Below, in pieces: positions 1-5,906 of a stretch of DNA of 9,919 nt. The DNA lies in assembly GCA_030634505.1 (NCBI GenBank), contig DAOWAQ010000045.1, positions 1-9,919 on the forward strand, in the 5' to 3' direction. A program made the translations under genes and the position numbers. Within the stretch, counting starts at the first letter, position 1. Each line of letters opens with the position of its first letter. The DNA is from Calditrichia bacterium (GTDB taxonomy: Bacteria > Calditrichota > Calditrichia > JAJRVZ01). The notes under the pieces are model-generated. The model worked only from the letters and a program-made list of their open reading frames with translations. It did no database searches and had not been told where the DNA came from.

Positions 1-231
1 GAATACTTAGTGCAGTGAAAATCAGGCAAATGGGTAAAATTTCTTCATACATATTGCACCACATGCAAATGAAATAAATTTTTAATTACCAGGAGGCTGT
101 TCTTTTTTTGAATAATATAACAGATTCAACTTGTTTTTCATAATATTTTATCGACAAACAAGTATTGACACTTGAACATTTCAAGCAGTACAAAAATTTT
201 AAGAAATTAGATAATAAACTTTTAGTCTAAA
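1..231. other. leading part of a presumed next integron cassette; no supported gene
   Basis: This stretch lies beyond the recombination point of the attC site at 232-368, so it should be the start of the neighbouring cassette on the minus strand. I see no convincing complete gene. The only open reading of note starts at an ATG at 64 (minus) and runs off the window edge, about 21 residues, hydrophobic towards its end; it has no Shine-Dalgarno sequence and may be chance. A 19-codon minus-strand reading in the middle is also unconvincing. No second attC core box is visible before the window ends. Confidence 0.3.
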
Positions 232-368
232 GGTTATAACGTTGATGATAAGCCGATGCAAAAAAAATCTCGTGAGCTATATCAATCACCAAATTATTTT
301 CCAAGAACCACCAAAACTTCAAAAACCACCGAACTTTTTGCAGTCGGCTTGATTATTTTGTTATAGCC
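232..368 (-). other. attC: integron attC recombination site (59-base-element type)
   Basis: Read on the minus strand, the site starts with R'' GGCTATAAC (368-360). A 9-nt spacer follows (359-351), then L'' AAGCCGACTGCA (350-339), a 78-nt variable segment (338-261), L' TGCATCGGCTT (260-250), another 9-nt spacer (249-241) and R' GTTATAACC (240-232). L'' and L' are complementary except for a single extra C in L'', matching the extrahelical-base feature of known attC sites. In published sites the extra base sits on the gene-proximal L box, which sets the orientation as minus, the same as brnTA. The two spacers are of equal length and not complementary, like the unpaired central spacer. Length is in the range of the long Vibrio-type repeats. 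The cut would fall between G240 and T239. Seen directly: boxes and pairing. Inferred: function as a recombination site. Confidence 0.82.
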
Positions 369-377
369 TGCCTTACA

Positions 378-656
378 TTATGCAACAGTATGTTTTCTTA
401 CATATTCGTGAAGAATAGCATTGATTTTGGTCTGCCAGCCATTGCCCTCAGATTTAAAATATTCAATTATATCCGGACTTAGACGAATAGAAACAGGTTT
501 CTTAATAGGAAGTTTTTGACGCCCACGTACACGAGATGGTCTATCAGGATGTAACTCTTTAACCGGACGCATTTTGTTTAAAATATCATTTGATAAGGGA
601 GGGGAGTCGACAGCCTCCCAATCCTTCTTTTGTATTTTATTTGGTTTTTGCTTCAT
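378..656 (-). CDS. brnA: BrnA-family antitoxin
   Basis: 92-residue protein of the BrnA antitoxin family (DUF4415 type). The N-terminal half is basic and proline-rich (KELHPDRPSRVRGRQKLP). It is followed by the family's ribbon-helix-helix-like segment with the signature KPVSIRLSPDIIEYFKSEG and a final WQTKINAILHEYVRKH helix. In characterised systems BrnA binds and neutralises the BrnT toxin and represses the operon as a DNA-binding dimer. The ATG lies inside the 3' end of brnT, a 20-bp overlap that suggests translational coupling; only a weak GA-rich sequence precedes it. The stop codon is 9 bases from the attC site, so the gene is the distal part of an integron cassette. Length is normal for the family and no lesion is visible. 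Confidence 0.9.
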   Translation of the reverse strand: MKQKPNKIQKKDWEAVDSPPLSNDILNKMRPVKELHPDRPSRVRGRQKLPIKKPVSIRLSPDIIEYFKSEGNGWQTKINAILHEYVRKHTVA

Positions 657-909
657 AAAATTCTCTTTCTCGTTTATTTGCTTTTCTTAAACTTATAATA
701 CGAATAGTTTCAAACCTTATCGTGTAAATTAAAACATGTAAACGAGTACCGATTAAACCTAATGCAATCCATCTATCTTCACCATAATCATTTCTTTCAT
801 CAAATACTTCGATAGCAGTAGACCAATCAAATTCTTCAGCAGATATGAAGTCAACGCCATGTTTAGCAATATTAGCATTACACTTATTCTCATTCCATTC
901 GTATTTCAT
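637..909 (-). CDS. brnT: BrnT-family ribonuclease toxin
   Basis: 90-residue BrnT toxin (DUF497), a RelE-like fold ribonuclease that blocks translation when not bound by BrnA. Recognisable parts are the opening KYEWNENKCNANIAKHGVDF, which is diagnostic of the family, the central EDRWIALGLIGTRLHVLIYT strands and the basic C-terminal IRIISLRKANKREREFYE, where the conserved Arg/Lys/Glu/Tyr residues lie. The usual small residue after IS is Leu here (SLRKA instead of SARKA). I chose the ATG at 909: family members begin with M-x-Y/F-E-W, and the longer reading to 927 would need a TTG codon lying upstream of the predicted transcript start. It is first gene of the two-gene operon, overlapping brnA by 20 bp. 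No Shine-Dalgarno sequence precedes it. Confidence 0.9.
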   Translation of the reverse strand: MKYEWNENKCNANIAKHGVDFISAEEFDWSTAIEVFDERNDYGEDRWIALGLIGTRLHVLIYTIRFETIRIISLRKANKREREFYEAKTK

Positions 910-914
910 GGCAG

Positions 915-943
915 AATGTATATACAAAAAAGTTGAATGTCAA
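915..943 (-). promoter_or_regulatory. brnTA promoter, probably giving a leaderless transcript
   Basis: On the minus strand a perfect -35 TTGACA (943-938) is followed after 17 bases by TACATT (920-915), four of six matches to the -10 consensus. Transcription should start about 6-7 bases after the -10 box, at or within a base or two of the brnT ATG (909), so the mRNA would have little or no leader; this agrees with the absence of a ribosome binding site. The promoter lies wholly inside the cassette. Confidence 0.6.
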
Positions 944-963
944 GTACAAAATAAATTATTATT

Positions 964-988
964 GGCTATAACATATATATTAAACGCC
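964..988 (-). other. upstream cassette boundary: R' core box with partial L'-like half site
   Basis: On the minus strand GTTATAGCC occupies 972-964, preceded by an 8-base AT spacer (980-973) and GGCGTTTA (988-981), an arrangement like the L'-spacer-R' half of an attC or an attI core. I could not find a matching L'' (TAAACGCC) or a second R'' within the next several hundred bases, so only half of a site is present. It may be a decayed attC, an attI core without its integrase gene, or a secondary insertion site. Confidence 0.5.
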
Positions 989-1006
989 ATCTACTGGTAT
1001 CGATTT

Positions 1007-1088
1007 TTTTACAATAATAGAAAATATTTTACAATAATAGAAAACATTTTCTAATAATAGGAAAAAATAATTTTCTATTATTAGGAAA
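1007..1088. repeat. 20-bp-spaced AT-rich iterated repeat ending in an inverted copy
   Basis: Copies of TTTTACAATAATAGAAAA start at 1007 and 1027; a variant TTTTCTAATAATAGGAAA starts at 1047, again exactly 20 bp on. A fourth copy at 1071 (TTTTCTATTATTAGGAAA) resembles the reverse complement of the third, so 1047-1087 forms a near-perfect hairpin with a one-base bulge. Two-helical-turn spacing resembles a protein-binding array. It lies about 100-180 bp upstream of brnT, just outside the predicted cassette boundary, and downstream of a decayed gene. Function is unknown. Confidence 0.6.
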
Positions 1089-1237
1089 CTATTCTGTCTT
1101 TCAAGCTTAAGGATTTTACATATTTATATGGTAATTCCCAAACTTTTTTCTCTTTATTCCATCGCACCAACAGAATTTACTTTTCGAGCTAATTCAATTT
1201 CACCATAATCTATTCTTATATTAACAATTTCAGTTTT
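1081..1237 (-). pseudogene. frameshifted C-terminal remnant of a small conserved protein of unknown function
   Basis: Two adjoining minus-strand readings, offset by one base, make one recognisable sequence. 1237-1163 reads KTEIVNIRIDYGEIELARK followed by VNSVGA. 1164-1084 reads RWNKEKKVWELPYKYVKS followed by LSLKDRIVS and a TAA at 1081. From memory, the pattern (I/V)R(I/V)xYGE..L..KV...G.RWN..KK.WELPY..V..L.L.DRIV belongs to short bacterial proteins of unknown function that are often scattered near mobile elements. No N-terminal half or start codon is seen: a TAG stands just upstream at 1238-1240. The frame change lies near 1164, consistent with a two-base deletion. I infer a dead gene fragment; the family assignment is recall, not a search. 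Confidence 0.5.
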
Positions 1238-1405
1238 CTAAATGCAGTTTGATTTTTATTTCTGTTAACGTTTCCAACAAAACTAAACCGCAATAAATAG
1301 AAAAATAATTAGGAATAAAATAAAACTTTATTAGTGAGAATATATATACTGAAAATGAAATAAACAAGAAAAACGGCAGAGTGCATATTGCATCCTGCCT
1401 TGTTG

Positions 1406-1491
1406 TACCGAAGGAGGGACTCGAACCCTCACATGGTTTCACCCATACTGGATTTTGAATCCAGCGTGTCTACCAATTCCACCACTTCGGC
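1406..1491 (-). tRNA. tRNA-Leu (anticodon CAA)
   Basis: An 86-nt class II tRNA. The acceptor stem GCCGAAG pairs with CTTCGGT, giving a G1-U72 wobble. A73 is the discriminator and the 3' CCA is not encoded. The anticodon stem CTGGA/TCCAG encloses loop TTCAAAA, with anticodon CAA at 1457-1455. A long variable arm ATGG...CCAT and a T arm GAGGG-TTCGAGT-CCCTC complete it. It reads UUG leucine codons. The promoter lies at 1507-1535 and would leave a leader of only about 8 bases. Confidence 0.95.
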
Positions 1492-1506
1492 AAAAAATAA
1501 GAGCGA

Positions 1507-1535
1507 AATTTAAATCTTTTAAATATTAATGTCAA
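1507..1535 (-). promoter_or_regulatory. promoter of tRNA-Leu
   Basis: On the minus strand, perfect TTGACA (1535-1530), a 17-base spacer, and TAAATT (1512-1507), four of six matches to TATAAT. The start point would fall near 1500, about 8 bases before the tRNA 5' end at 1491. A canonical sigma-70 layout rather than the TTTG/TAnnTTTG pattern of core Bacteroidetes. Confidence 0.65.
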
Positions 1536-1641
1536 TCAGCCAGAATTGCTTGAGACACCTGTATTAATTAAACCTACCAAGTATTTCCAATATCAATTGG
1601 CGTATATATCAGGTCCATAAATTCATTCAATTAATTTCAAT

Positions 1642-3699
1642 TTACTGCTCGCAATGATATTTACTAAGGTAATCATATATTTTCCATTGAGCCCGATAAT
1701 CCTGATCATTCTCATTTGTTTTTGTTTTGTTATCCAATTCTTCATTGAGTATTCGTGCTTTAATATTGTCATTCCATTGAATGTCGAAAAATGTGCGTAA
1801 TTCCAGTTGAATCTCTTTATCATAAATTGGGCAGGTTACCTCAACCCTCCTGTCTATGTTGCGTGTCATCCAATCCGCAGATGAGATGAAATATTTTTCA
1901 TCACCACCATTGCAAAAAATAAATATTCTAGTATGTTCCAGGTATTTATCGACAATGCCTATTGCCTCAATATTGCTGCTCATACCTTTCTTGCCTGCTA
2001 ATAGCGAATACATACCTCGCACATTAAGTTTTATTTTAACTCCGGTTTCGCTGGCCTCATACAATTTTTCAATTATCGGACCGTCTACCAGGTTATTTAC
2101 TTTAACATGGATATAAGCTTCTTTTCCATTTTTTGCATTTTTAATTTCGTTTCTGATCATACCAATAACCTTGTTCCGCATATCAAACGGGGAGGTGATC
2201 AAATATTTAAATGAATGTGATTTGTAATTATTATCAAAAAAATCAAATATTTTACGTACTTCTCGCGTCAATTTTCTTTCAGCGGTAAACAAACTGTGAT
2301 CACTGTAAATCGTTGCGGTATCTTCATTAAAATTGCCGGTTCCAATGATGGCATAACATTTTTGTGTATTTTTTTCTTTACGGGTGATTAAGCACAATTT
2401 CGAATGTACTTTTAATCCGGGTACACCATAAATAACCCGAACACCTTCCTCCTTCAGCTTATTAGCCCAATAAATATTTGCTTCCTCATCAAATCTCGCC
2501 TGAAGTTCCAATACAACAACAACTTTTTTACCATTCTTTACTGCATTAATCAAAGCATTCATAACACTGGAGTTTTTTGCTACCCGGTACACTGTAAATT
2601 TTATTGAAGTTACCTTTGGATCTATGGAAGCTTCACGTAAAAAATCGATTACAGCATTGAACGAATGATATGGATAATGTAATAAAATATCTTTTTGTCG
2701 AATACATTTGAATAAACTTTGATATTTTTGCAGTTCTTTGTGGGGGAGGGGTTTTGTCGGTTTATAAAATAGTTCTTTCCTGCCAATTTTTGGAAAACTC
2801 ATAAAGTCGCGATTGTTATGATATTTAGAGCCCTTTATTAGAGTATCTAATTTTTTAATATTTAATTTTTTCAACAAGAAAGTGAGAAAATCTTCAGGGA
2901 TAGCTGCATCATAGATCAATCTGACAGGATTGCCACCTTTACGCTGTTTTAAACTTTTATCGATTTTTTCAATAACGCTTTTTGATAAATCATCTTCGAT
3001 ATCAAGTTCTGCATCGCGTGTAATTTTTATTGTATACGCTTCAAACATGTCGTAGGGTAAGGTTGAAAATATATCCACCAGGTGGTATCGAATAATGTCA
3101 TCAAGTAAGATAATGTATTTCTTTTTATCTTTTTCCGGTAAAATAAGAAACCTGGGAATTACATCCGAAGGAATTTCAATAAGGGCATATTTTACTTTTG
3201 AATTGTCATCCTTTTTGCTCATGGAAACGGCAAGGTAAATAAATCTGTCTTTTAATTCCGGGAATTTATCAATCTGATCAATCATAATTGGGATAAGTTT
3301 TGGACGAATTTCAACATTAAAATAATTTTTAACGAATTCTCCCTGATCTTCAGATAGCTGAGTTTCATCAATTATGAATATATTTTCATTAACTAACTCT
3401 TTACGTAATTGTTTTAAAATATCATCAAAATGATCATGTTGTCTCAATGCAATTTTTGTTATTTTTTGCAGTACTTGATCCGGGTCTTCACCAATGAATT
3501 TTTTTGCCTTTTTCCCTAATTCTTTTAGATGGTTTAATGTCGCGACCCGAACACGATAAAATTCGTCAAGGTTACTTGAGCAAATTCCCAAATATTTTAT
3601 TCGTTCAATAAGCGGAACATTTGGGTCATCTGCTTCCTGTAATACTCGTTCATTAAAAGATAACCAGCTAATTTCTTTATTGGTATATCGCTTTTCCAT
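1642..3699 (-). CDS. ppk1: polyphosphate kinase 1
   Basis: 685-residue PPK1, a normal length, which reversibly transfers the gamma phosphate of ATP to inorganic polyphosphate. It is a cytoplasmic or membrane-peripheral enzyme involved in phosphate storage and stress survival. The N-terminal domain (about 1-100) has the typical NKEISWLSFNERVLQEA and the ATP-contacting SSNLDEF (Asn43). A middle head domain follows, then two phospholipase-D-like C-terminal domains. The catalytic His432 lies in LKVHSKLCLI, with its partner His589 in YLEHTRIFIF; GTGNFNEDTA (453-462) and ADWMTRNIDRRVE (608-620) are also typical. The segment before YLEHTR (YSLLAGKKGMSSN) departs from the common CCL.PG.PGLS version, which does not touch the catalytic residues. 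The ATG is preceded by a weak AAAGG. It appears monocistronic; no phosphatase (ppx) or pho gene is adjacent. Confidence 0.97.
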   Translation of the reverse strand: MEKRYTNKEISWLSFNERVLQEADDPNVPLIERIKYLGICSSNLDEFYRVRVATLNHLKELGKKAKKFIGEDPDQVLQKITKIALRQHDHFDDILKQLRKELVNENIFIIDETQLSEDQGEFVKNYFNVEIRPKLIPIMIDQIDKFPELKDRFIYLAVSMSKKDDNSKVKYALIEIPSDVIPRFLILPEKDKKKYIILLDDIIRYHLVDIFSTLPYDMFEAYTIKITRDAELDIEDDLSKSVIEKIDKSLKQRKGGNPVRLIYDAAIPEDFLTFLLKKLNIKKLDTLIKGSKYHNNRDFMSFPKIGRKELFYKPTKPLPHKELQKYQSLFKCIRQKDILLHYPYHSFNAVIDFLREASIDPKVTSIKFTVYRVAKNSSVMNALINAVKNGKKVVVVLELQARFDEEANIYWANKLKEEGVRVIYGVPGLKVHSKLCLITRKEKNTQKCYAIIGTGNFNEDTATIYSDHSLFTAERKLTREVRKIFDFFDNNYKSHSFKYLITSPFDMRNKVIGMIRNEIKNAKNGKEAYIHVKVNNLVDGPIIEKLYEASETGVKIKLNVRGMYSLLAGKKGMSSNIEAIGIVDKYLEHTRIFIFCNGGDEKYFISSADWMTRNIDRRVEVTCPIYDKEIQLELRTFFDIQWNDNIKARILNEELDNKTKTNENDQDYRAQWKIYDYLSKYHCEQ

Positions 3700-3804
3700 G
3701 ATAGCCTTTAATTATTTTAAATTTGATGTGTTAAATAATCTCTATTAAAATCAGCAAAAAACTTATAGTCTTATCATAAAAAAAGTAAATAAATATTTTC
3801 ACAA

Positions 3805-3840
3805 ATGTAAAGAATGTAATAACTAATGTAAATACTTACA
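3805..3840. promoter_or_regulatory. repeated ATGTAA boxes with a TGTAA-N4-TTACA palindrome upstream of ppk1
   Basis: ATGTAA occurs at 3805, 3814 and 3826, and the last copy joins TTACA to form TGTAAATACTTACA (3827-3840), a 14-bp dyad of the general size bound by CRP/FNR-family dimers. It lies 106-141 bp upstream of the ppk1 ATG. In such AT-rich DNA it may be chance; no regulator gene is present in the window. Confidence 0.25.
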
Positions 3841-3850
3841 ATGAGTTCCA

Positions 3851-4022
3851 GTGTCGTGCCAATTTTGAAATGTATTGCTTCGACTCAGTACAACCTACTT
3901 TAGTGCCCTGATAGAGTCGAAGTGTGATTTCCATATTTCAATAAAAATAAGCAATAACATTTAGTACTCTAAGCGGAGTCGAAGGGTAAAATACATATGT
4001 CTGTACGGAATTGGCTTCACAC
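3851..4022. repeat. 172-bp intergenic element with imperfect terminal inverted repeats (MITE/REP-like)
   Basis: GTGTCGTGCCAATT (3851-3864) and the reverse complement of 4009-4022 (GTGTGAAGCCAATT) match at 11 of 14 positions. Inside are CTTCGACTC (3878-3886) and its reverse complement GAGTCGAAG twice (3914-3922, 3976-3984), so the left half can fold into a stem with a 27-nt loop. The second copy reads AAGCGGAGTCGAAGGG, resembling the intergenic CCCTGAGCGGAGTCGAAGGG-type repeats that I recall as common in many bacterial genomes. No reading frame or clear target duplication is seen. It fills most of the gap between anti-sigma gene and ppk1, both transcribed leftward, and could act as a terminator of the sigma operon. 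Confidence 0.5.
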
Positions 4023-4043
4023 CAGGTTATGATTAATTAAAAA

Positions 4044-5198
4044 TTAATGAATTACTTTAGCTTTCGTCGAATCGGATTTCAAATCAATTTTATAGAATAT
4101 TTCATTTAAAATATTCAAATATAAAAGGTTGTTTTCTCCAAAAAATATCGATATTTCAGCTGGGTCTACTTTTCTAATTTTCTCATTGATAAAAAAGTCG
4201 AGCGTATTAATTTTAGAATACATTTTCTTTTTTATTACAGGGAATGAATCAGGATAAGATTTCTGAAAATAAAATTCTGATTTTTCATACAAAGGTACAA
4301 GATTAACCAATAATTTTTCATTATTTATATTATAATCCAATCGATAGATTTGAGTCATTTTTAATTTTTTACGGTATATTCCTTTATCGGTTCTAATTGA
4401 ATTTTGCTTTGGTGGTATCTCATAAATTTTTGGTGGACCAGGGAAGGTCTCACTTTTGCTTTTCAAATCCTTTCCTCTAAAATATTCATGATCCGTAGGT
4501 TGAAAGAATTTTGGTTTTCGAAATTTTTCTAATTCGGGAATATTTGATTTTGGTGCGGTGGGTATGGGTTGCACAGATTCAAGTACGAATTCTTCTCCGG
4601 ATATTATATCATCAAGCTGAATCTTTTCCAATTTATCTATTTTAGGCGAAGATTTAGAAATTTTCACCGATCTTAATGTAGGCTCAGCAGCCGCTCCACC
4701 GGCGGATTCTAAATATCGTTCGGATTTAATAGCATCGGAAATGCTCTCTTCTTTTTTTCTTTTTGATTCTGTGATTTCCGGTTTTTTATATTCAGATTTT
4801 TCTTCTTCTACACTTTCAATTTCTTTTTGTTTACCAAGTATTTCATCAAAATCGATGGTCTCTGATATTTTTGGAGTTTCAATGGTCTGATAATAAAACA
4901 CAAGCGCAGGTGTAATTACTAAAAAGAAAAATATGGCAGCAATTTTTAAAATCATATCCCAGCTGATTTTTATTTCTTTAGACTTTATTGCAGCAGCTTG
5001 TTTAGCGATTTCAGATTTCATTTCATTTTTGCCAATATGACGAATGGAAGCAATCATTTCTTTTTCCACTTCCAGCTTACTTTGACATTCTGCACACTTT
5101 TTTAAATGAGATAAATATTCAGATTTATCTGTTTCGTTTAATCTATCAAACAGATATTTTTCATGAATATCATTTTGTTTAATGTATTTACAATCCAC
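4044..5198 (-). CDS. membrane-anchored zinc-finger anti-sigma factor
   Basis: 384 residues, GTG start. The cytoplasmic N-terminus (1-60) is a zf-HC2/ZAS-type anti-sigma domain with H-x3-C-x2-C (His31, Cys35, Cys38) in YLSHLKKCAECQS, and a further Cys3 or His12 available as fourth ligand. One transmembrane helix follows (about 82-103, ILKIAAIFFFLVITPALVFY). Then comes a long, charged, probably disordered extracytoplasmic linker (about 110-260, Glu/Lys/Ser-rich with proline patches) and a C-terminal segment (about 270-375) with aromatic beta-strand character that I do not recognise. It should sequester the sigma factor encoded just upstream. The GTG shares its first base with the TAG of the sigma gene, and the site GGAG within the sigma C-terminal codons serves as its ribosome binding site, so the two are translationally coupled. 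It is longer than most ECF anti-sigmas, implying an added sensing domain. Confidence 0.85.
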   Translation of the reverse strand: MDCKYIKQNDIHEKYLFDRLNETDKSEYLSHLKKCAECQSKLEVEKEMIASIRHIGKNEMKSEIAKQAAAIKSKEIKISWDMILKIAAIFFFLVITPALVFYYQTIETPKISETIDFDEILGKQKEIESVEEEKSEYKKPEITESKRKKEESISDAIKSERYLESAGGAAAEPTLRSVKISKSSPKIDKLEKIQLDDIISGEEFVLESVQPIPTAPKSNIPELEKFRKPKFFQPTDHEYFRGKDLKSKSETFPGPPKIYEIPPKQNSIRTDKGIYRKKLKMTQIYRLDYNINNEKLLVNLVPLYEKSEFYFQKSYPDSFPVIKKKMYSKINTLDFFINEKIRKVDPAEISIFFGENNLLYLNILNEIFYKIDLKSDSTKAKVIH

Positions 5199-5776
5199 TA
5201 TATTCTCCTTTCCGGTTGCGATTGCTGCTTTTGCATAACCGATTCAAGAGATTTTTTGCATTGGTATTTTTTTGATTTTGTAACATTTGTATTTGAGAAT
5301 TCTAATATTTTTGTTATTTCTTCAATATTTTTTTCTTCAAAATAAAACATCATCAAAAGTTGTTTGCATATGGGCTTAATCATATTTAATGCATCCCGGA
5401 CATTATTTTCTTTTTCCTCTGATAACAGAATTTCCAGTTGATTATCATCAGGATCGATTGTATTGTCTGAGATATCAACATTTGACGTTTTATTTCTTTT
5501 TCTTAATTCTGCTCTCCACTTATTCTTTGCCACTGCAACAATATATGTATTCAATTTTGATGATAAATCAAATTTCCCGTTATTTACGTTTTGCCACAAT
5601 ACGATAATTGCTTCCTGCAACATATCTTCAGCATCAAAATTATCTCCGCCATGTGATTTTATATAATTGATTACCTGCTTCTCATACTTAACATAAATTT
5701 CACCTAAAACCGATCTGTCATTTTCCTTAATTCTCAGAATGAATTGCCGGTCAGAAAAATAATTTAGTTTTAGCAT
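5198..5776 (-). CDS. ECF-type RNA polymerase sigma factor
   Basis: 192-residue ECF sigma-70-family factor. Region 2 (about 24-96) includes the core-binding DAEDMLQEAIIVLWQN (48-63) and the promoter-melting/-10 segment ending KNKWRAELRKRNK. An acidic linker (about 100-125, DNTIDPDDNQLE) leads to region 4 (about 127-180). In region 4, QLLMMFYFEEKNIEEIT leads into a helix-turn-helix with NTNVTKSKKYQCKKSLE. It should redirect RNA polymerase to its own regulon when released by the anti-sigma encoded next. The ATG is preceded by AAAAGG three bases away. It is transcribed divergently from the VIT-VWA gene across a 130-bp gap, making that gene a plausible target; I could not identify a recognisable ECF -35 (GGAAC-like) element there. 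Confidence 0.93.
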   Translation of the reverse strand: MLKLNYFSDRQFILRIKENDRSVLGEIYVKYEKQVINYIKSHGGDNFDAEDMLQEAIIVLWQNVNNGKFDLSSKLNTYIVAVAKNKWRAELRKRNKTSNVDISDNTIDPDDNQLEILLSEEKENNVRDALNMIKPICKQLLMMFYFEEKNIEEITKILEFSNTNVTKSKKYQCKKSLESVMQKQQSQPERRI

Positions 5777-5896
5777 TTACCTTTTAACCATTAATGATAT
5801 TAAATAACTGAATGTAAATGAATATGATTTAATTTAAAATAAAAAGATGAATGCAGCAATGAAACAATTAACAAGTACATTATTAACCAAACTAAC

Positions 5897-5901
5897 GGAG
5901 G
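5897..5901 (+). promoter_or_regulatory. Shine-Dalgarno that fixes the VIT-VWA start
   Basis: GGAGG lies 5 bases before the ATG at 5907. The in-frame upstream ATGs at 5847 and 5859 have no such site and would put 16-20 polar residues in front of a clean signal peptide, so 5907 is chosen. Confidence 0.85.
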
Positions 5902-5906
5902 ACATC

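Larger units (their letters stand above)
240..971 (-). mobile_element. integron gene cassette carrying brnT-brnA
   Basis: The unit runs from a G^TT crossover in GTTATAGCC (minus, 972-964) through brnT and brnA to the G^TT crossover in the attC at 240. The R box at the brnT end (GTTATAGCC) is an exact reverse complement of R'' next to brnA (GGCTATAAC), although the two are almost 600 bp apart. The R' now adjacent to R'' (GTTATAACC) has one mismatch. That is the expected signature: in the free circle the two perfect boxes would form one attC, and after insertion R' comes from the next cassette. Gene and attC are in the usual orientation, with the stop codon 9 bases from the site. It carries its own promoter, as toxin-antitoxin cassettes commonly do. 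Confidence 0.75.

Noticed and set aside
232..368. attC read in plus-strand orientation
   Set aside because: The core boxes look similar either way, but the extra unpaired base is in the L box nearest brnA, and the gene-stop-attC order only makes sense on the minus strand.
637..927. brnT starting at 927
   Set aside because: It needs a TTG start lying upstream of the predicted transcription start; the family begins at the ATG at 909.
845..1054. Plus-strand 69-codon ORF over the brnT start and cassette end
   Set aside because: It overlaps brnT and its promoter antisense, has no protein features and includes the repeat array.
1007..1088. CRISPR array
   Set aside because: Units are 18-20 bp with almost no spacer, one is inverted, and no cas gene is present.
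1230..1442. Minus-strand 70-codon ORF
   Set aside because: Its first codons lie within the tRNA-Leu gene and the sequence resembles no protein; treated as chance.
1600..1625. Terminator after ppk1 (CCAAT...ATTGG near 1593-1606 and flanks)
   Set aside because: The stem is only five pairs with no U-run; too weak to call.
5847..5906. Upstream in-frame start of the VIT-VWA gene
   Set aside because: No ribosome binding site; it would bury the signal peptide; GGAGG marks 5907.
5777..5906. ECF-dependent promoter for the VIT-VWA gene
   Set aside because: No GGAAC-like -35 or other recognisable ECF element; the AT-rich DNA offers many weak matches.
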